Shown: one piece after another, positions 23,843 through 26,958 of the stretch | Layout of the letters: the number at the start of each line of letters is the position of its first letter | How positions within the stretch are numbered: position 1 is the first letter of the stretch | DNA from: an uncultured Lachnospiraceae bacterium | GTDB taxonomy: Bacteria > Bacillota > Clostridia > Lachnospirales > Lachnospiraceae | Length of the DNA stretch: 26,958 nt | Reading direction: 5' to 3' | NCBI GenBank assembly: GCA_910586275.1 | Contig: CAJUIM010000041.1 | Coordinates: forward strand, 1 to 26,958 | Notes under the pieces: generated by a model | The model's input: only the letters and a program-made list of their open reading frames with translations | What the model was told of the DNA's origin: nothing | Databases searched by the model: none | Program-made: the position numbers and the translations under genes

Positions 23843-25153
23843 TCACGGCCCAAGGCTTATCATCCCCAGATTTTCCAAATACATTCCGCCGGGATATACG
23901 CCGCAATGCCCATACCATCCGTTTGCCGCATATGTATCTATGCTTCTATAAACTTGCTGCGGACTGCCGCCTTCTCTCGGCACACGCAGCAAAAAGATCT
24001 GTTCTATACGGTTCTGTACCATATCATAACCCATATCCCGTTTCTGAAGCAAGTAAACGTAATCTGCATCATAATTTATCAAAACGGCTTCCAGACATCC
24101 CTCCGCATTCCCTGCATAAAACCTTTCCCGAGTCCCGGCTGCAAAATCCACATACCAGATTTCCCTGCCTTCGTCCGGGGCATAGTACAATCCGGTTTCT
24201 GTCACAAGCATAGGAAAACCGGTGGCATCACACAGATATTGGCGGGTGCCGTTTTCGCTTTCCAGATAAATACTCCTTAACAATTCGTCTTTATACCGGC
24301 TGACCACATGTCTGCCCTGCAGCATCTTTTTGCAGGAAGCCACATCCGCAACTGCCGAATACCTTCCCTCCTGTTCTTCCGCAAGCCTCCTATATTCTTC
24401 TTCCTCTGCCGCATTCCGCTTGGCCAATTCCAATGCCATATAATCATTATTTTCTTTATATAGAAAATCAGCCGCCGTTTCATCCAGCTGTTTGGCAATT
24501 TCCCCATTTTCACTTAATTGAAAGCCTATTTTCTGGTTATTTCCGTCAGATACATACAGCTTGCCCTCATAGATGGATATATCATATAACACATCAAATC
24601 TCTGGCTGAAAACGGCCAAGGCATCTTCCGTTTCCATCGTCTCCAGATTCATCCGGTAAACAGTGGCTGTCTCTTCCTCCCCTCTTTGCGCCGAGCCGCA
24701 GAAATAAAGAAAACCATTGTCGGTTTCCATCCCCCCGCGTCTCCAGTAAAGGTTGGGGTAAATAAGTTCCCCTTCCCCGGTTTCGTTTTTCAGACGGTAA
24801 ATTCCGTTTTCCAAGGCAATATAAATTTCATCCCCATAGCAGCGTACCATTCCGTTATGAACGTTATTATAGGAAAAAGATGCCGGCTGCCCTGTTATAG
24901 CGGTGGTTATATTCTCCGTCTCGTTTCCGGTATTTATATTCCCTGCTTCGTTTCCGGTGTTTATATTCTCCGCTTCGTTTCCGGTATTTATATTCTCCGC
25001 TTCGTTTCCGGTGTTTATATTCTCCGCTTCATTCACGGAAGCAACGTTATCCGCCCCGTAGCCGCAGGAAATTATAAACACCGCCGCCAAAGCGGCAAAA
25101 CAAGCCAATGCCATGCCACGCATCTCTTTTTGTTTCTTTGCCTTATCCCACAT
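23843..25153 (-). CDS. Lipoprotein with N-terminal tandem repeats and propeller-like domain
   Basis: This 436-residue protein begins with charged residues, a hydrophobic segment and the lipobox FIISCG, so it should be lipid-anchored on the outer face of the membrane. After the Cys comes a low-complexity linker built of a 9-residue repeat (NEAENINTG and variants, five units). The rest has repeated beta-strand blocks typical of surface beta-propellers (GIYRLKNETGE, FLYFCGSAQ, LYVSDGNNQK, GLYYAPDEGREIWYVD). I do not recognise an enzyme motif. I chose the ATG at 25153 (AGGA upstream) over a GTG at 25177. It follows the protease and phosphatase genes, 79 bases after the protease stop, and is probably in their operon. 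Confidence 0.82.
   Translation of the reverse strand: MWDKAKKQKEMRGMALACFAALAAVFIISCGYGADNVASVNEAENINTGNEAENINTGNEAENINTGNEAGNINTGNETENITTAITGQPASFSYNNVHNGMVRCYGDEIYIALENGIYRLKNETGEGELIYPNLYWRRGGMETDNGFLYFCGSAQRGEEETATVYRMNLETMETEDALAVFSQRFDVLYDISIYEGKLYVSDGNNQKIGFQLSENGEIAKQLDETAADFLYKENNDYMALELAKRNAAEEEEYRRLAEEQEGRYSAVADVASCKKMLQGRHVVSRYKDELLRSIYLESENGTRQYLCDATGFPMLVTETGLYYAPDEGREIWYVDFAAGTRERFYAGNAEGCLEAVLINYDADYVYLLQKRDMGYDMVQNRIEQIFLLRVPREGGSPQQVYRSIDTYAANGWYGHCGVYPGGMYLENLGMISLGP
24909..25036 (-). repeat. 27-bp tandem repeat inside the lipoprotein gene
   Basis: Four complete 27-base units start at 24909, 24936, 24963 and 24990, followed by a partial fifth unit from 25017. The unit length is a multiple of three, so copy-number change would lengthen or shorten the linker after the lipid anchor without a frameshift. 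Confidence 0.92.
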
Positions 25154-25232
25154 ATCAGTCCTGCCCTTCCGCCCCACGCGTATCTCATTTCCTTCTCTGC
25201 AAACTGTCCTAATTTGCGGCAGTCTTTCCTTT

Positions 25233-26105
25233 TTATTTATCCCTCCGGCTCACTCCAAGCTTCTTTCTCCCTATCAGAATGAAACAGGCAACAGAAATCC
25301 CAAGCAAACCTATGCAGCAGACAAGCGATGCCGTTCCCTGAAATATTTCTTTTCCGTAACTGACTGCAAACACTCCCACATTAGCCGCCCCATGAAACAG
25401 AATCGGTGCCGCAATACTGCCAAACCATTCATACATAAGGGTAATCCCTATTCCCAGAACACAGCCGTAAATGGCCTGCACCAAATTCCCATGATATATG
25501 CCGAACAGCATTCCGCACAGCACAATCGCTGCGCCTGCCCGCATATGCCCCTTCATACGATTGTAAATCAATCCACGGAATACCGTTTCCTCGGCAATGG
25601 GAGATACGACCCCGTACAGTACAAGTCCCAAGCCAAATGCCACGCCGTACTGTCTTGCGGAAATTTCCGTATAATTTTCCGACACTCCCGTCAGTCCCGT
25701 TAAGGTGAGCAGCAAATTTATCCCCAATGCCATGGATACCGCACATACCAACAGCAGTACATATTCCAAAGCCTGCGGCCTTGCCGGCTGCAATTCCGCC
25801 CGCCGCTTTCCGTTCCCCGCCGGCTGCAATTCCCGCTTCGTCATCGGCCATACGGCCAATGCACCGATGCATAACGCCAATCCGTTGCGCACACCATCCG
25901 CCGATGCCGCATGAATCTCCATAAATTTCCGGTAACCTTCCCCAAAACATCCGAGACTCAGCCCCGTCAGAAAAGCCAGCAAAACCGCAGCCAAATCATG
26001 CACGACATAATAAATCAGGAAGGGCAGAATGATATCTGCCGCAATATGCAGAACATTTCCGCCGCCCTTCCCTTTCCCGTTTTTCCGCTCCGCCGCTTCG
26101 CTCAT
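25233..26105 (-). CDS. CPBP-family intramembrane metalloprotease
   Basis: This 290-residue membrane protein has about eight hydrophobic segments and the CPBP (Abi/Rce1-like) motifs: EE at 172-173 with FRG (EETVFRG), FGIYHGN with H205, and a later FHGAAN His. These residues form the catalytic site within the membrane. Members process or protect against peptides and prenylated proteins; the substrate here is unknown. A short sequence (ELQPA) occurs twice in the cytoplasmic loop near residues 92-109, together with duplicated DNA. The start overlaps the HAD phosphatase stop in ATGA and has GGGG just upstream. Confidence 0.9.
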   Translation of the reverse strand: MSEAAERKNGKGKGGGNVLHIAADIILPFLIYYVVHDLAAVLLAFLTGLSLGCFGEGYRKFMEIHAASADGVRNGLALCIGALAVWPMTKRELQPAGNGKRRAELQPARPQALEYVLLLVCAVSMALGINLLLTLTGLTGVSENYTEISARQYGVAFGLGLVLYGVVSPIAEETVFRGLIYNRMKGHMRAGAAIVLCGMLFGIYHGNLVQAIYGCVLGIGITLMYEWFGSIAAPILFHGAANVGVFAVSYGKEIFQGTASLVCCIGLLGISVACFILIGRKKLGVSRRDK

Positions 26106-26782
26106 TCCCCTAGCAGCCTCCCTAATTCCTCTACCGTGTCAGCCAAAAAATCGGCTCCGGCCGCTTCCAGCTCCCCTTCCTCCGCATATCCGAATGTAAC
26201 GCCCACCGTTACCAGCCCATGCCTGCGGCCGCCCTCCATGTCAAATTTCCGATCTCCCACCATAACCGTATCCGAAACTGCCGTCCTCTTATTTTCCCTC
26301 TCTCTCCCCGCCGTTTCCTGCAGCTGCCGCAGAGCCTCCTCCACCACTTCTTCCTTACTTCCCCTAGTTCCGTCCAATTCGCTGCCTACCACAACCGCGA
26401 AGCAGTCATGTATCGAAAAGTAATCCAATATTTTCTCCACAAATACCTGCGGCTTGCTGGAAGCCACTGCCATCACTTTCCCCTTCTCTTTCAGTTCCCG
26501 CAGCATCTGCGGAATTCCCGCATAAATCTCATTCTGAAAAATCCCTTTCGGTGCAAACCATTCCCTATACTTAGCCACAGCCTCCTCTGCCTGTGCCTCG
26601 TCAAAACCGTAAAATTTCCGGAAACTATCCTTCAGCGGCGGCCCGATAAAAGGAGTCAGCTTATCCGCATCCGGTTCCTCAATCCCAAAAGACCGCAATG
26701 CATACTGCACCGAAGCAGTGATTCCTTCTTTAGGGTCTGTCAGCGTCCCGTCCAAATCAAACAACAGAAATTTATATTTCAT
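26102..26782 (-). CDS. HAD-family phosphatase (phosphoglycolate phosphatase/Gph-like)
   Basis: This 226-residue HAD hydrolase has motif I DLDGTLTD (D9 and D11), a helical cap at about residues 15-85, motif II VASSKP, and the motif IV acidic loop VGDRKFDMEGG. It belongs to the Gph/pyrophosphatase PpaX-like group and should dephosphorylate a small metabolite such as 2-phosphoglycolate or a nucleotide; motifs alone do not fix the substrate. It is the first gene after the promoter at 26856-26884 and overlaps the protease gene by four bases. The ATG has AAGGGA two bases before it, which is a tight spacing. Confidence 0.9.
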   Translation of the reverse strand: MKYKFLLFDLDGTLTDPKEGITASVQYALRSFGIEEPDADKLTPFIGPPLKDSFRKFYGFDEAQAEEAVAKYREWFAPKGIFQNEIYAGIPQMLRELKEKGKVMAVASSKPQVFVEKILDYFSIHDCFAVVVGSELDGTRGSKEEVVEEALRQLQETAGRERENKRTAVSDTVMVGDRKFDMEGGRRHGLVTVGVTFGYAEEGELEAAGADFLADTVEELGRLLGE

Positions 26783-26855
26783 ATCCCTTACCCTGTCCTT
26801 TCAGCAAATCAGAGAAAGACCGTCCGGCCTCTCCCACCTCCGTAATTCTCCTGAA

Positions 26856-26884
26856 ATTATAGCATTCTCCCCTTAATCTGGCAA
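26856..26884 (-). promoter_or_regulatory. Sigma-A promoter of the right-end operon
   Basis: On the minus strand a -35 TTGCCA (26879-26884), a 17-base spacer and a consensus -10 TATAAT (26856-26861) with an extended TGC just before it form a strong promoter. It reads into the HAD phosphatase about 70 bases downstream of the -10. Confidence 0.88.
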
Positions 26885-26958
26885 TACGGACATGCACTTA
26901 CTGCAGGGCAACAGCATTTACTTTTCAGGTGAGAACAAAATTTTTAAAAACAACTCAG

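Noticed and set aside
23679..23918. 79-codon minus-strand frame overlapping the lipoprotein end
   Set aside because: It has no ribosome binding site, overlaps the lipoprotein gene out of frame for 76 bases, and shows no recognisable domain.
24909..25036. A CRISPR array
   Set aside because: The units are contiguous 27-bp repeats without spacers and lie within a coding frame.

Overview
The window looks like a chromosomal segment of a low-to-mid GC Gram-positive Clostridia member, most likely a Lachnospiraceae-type gut anaerobe. This is inferred from strong AGGAGG-type ribosome binding sites, TagF-, LicD- and TarI/TarJ-like teichoic/capsule enzymes, an AgrC/AgrA-type GHKL/LytTR pair, and the style of the radical SAM/SPASM proteins. 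No rRNA or species marker is present, so the family-level call is a judgement. Every gene I accept lies on the minus strand, so the window reads from right to left.

Right end (26958 to about 23600): a sigma-A promoter (26856-26884) drives a HAD phosphatase, a CPBP intramembrane protease and a lipoprotein with a 27-bp tandem repeat. A 16-bp-stem hairpin (23607-23645) separates this operon from the next region.

Switch region (23354 to 20845): this is the most interesting part. A DNA-invertase-type serine recombinase (22746-23354) sits next to a pair of 19-bp perfect inverted repeats (22564-22582 and 22690-22708). These enclose a 107-bp AT-rich segment carrying a near-consensus promoter (TTGAAT, 17 bp, TATAAT). 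In the orientation given, the promoter points right, away from the downstream genes, so the switch reads as OFF. Inversion would aim it left at a TnpB-family protein (21096-22481) in which all three RuvC catalytic acids appear to be replaced (A256, P340, K419) while the zinc ribbon is intact. The TnpB gene is followed by about 250 bases of structured sequence resembling a TnpB guide-RNA scaffold, ending just before the first glycan gene.

Glycan locus (20795 to 3296): 19 tightly packed genes with short gaps or 4 to 16 bp overlaps. They encode a TagF-like phosphotransferase, a nucleotidyltransferase-kinase fusion, a CBS-less KpsF-type isomerase, two GT9-like proteins, two radical SAM proteins, an aldo/keto reductase, an FkbM methyltransferase, a class I methyltransferase, a LicD protein, a HAD phosphatase, ribulose-5-P epimerase, a TarI/IspD-like cytidylyltransferase, a TarJ-like dehydrogenase and several unknowns. 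Together they suggest a CDP-activated pentitol (ribitol, arabinitol or xylitol phosphate) and a second NDP-sugar being made and transferred to a surface glycan. Five of the enzymes carry a similar N-terminal Rossmann-like domain, and a sixth copy stands alone. No flippase, polymerase, ABC exporter or priming transferase is present in the window.

Left end (3202 to 99): a LytTR response regulator and GHKL histidine kinase with their own promoter, then a small membrane-anchored protein ending in a clear terminator.

Working model (inference): the invertase flips the promoter. In ON cells the dead TnpB, its guide RNA and the glycan operon are expressed together. The dead TnpB could then act as an RNA-guided regulator, for example silencing another surface locus.
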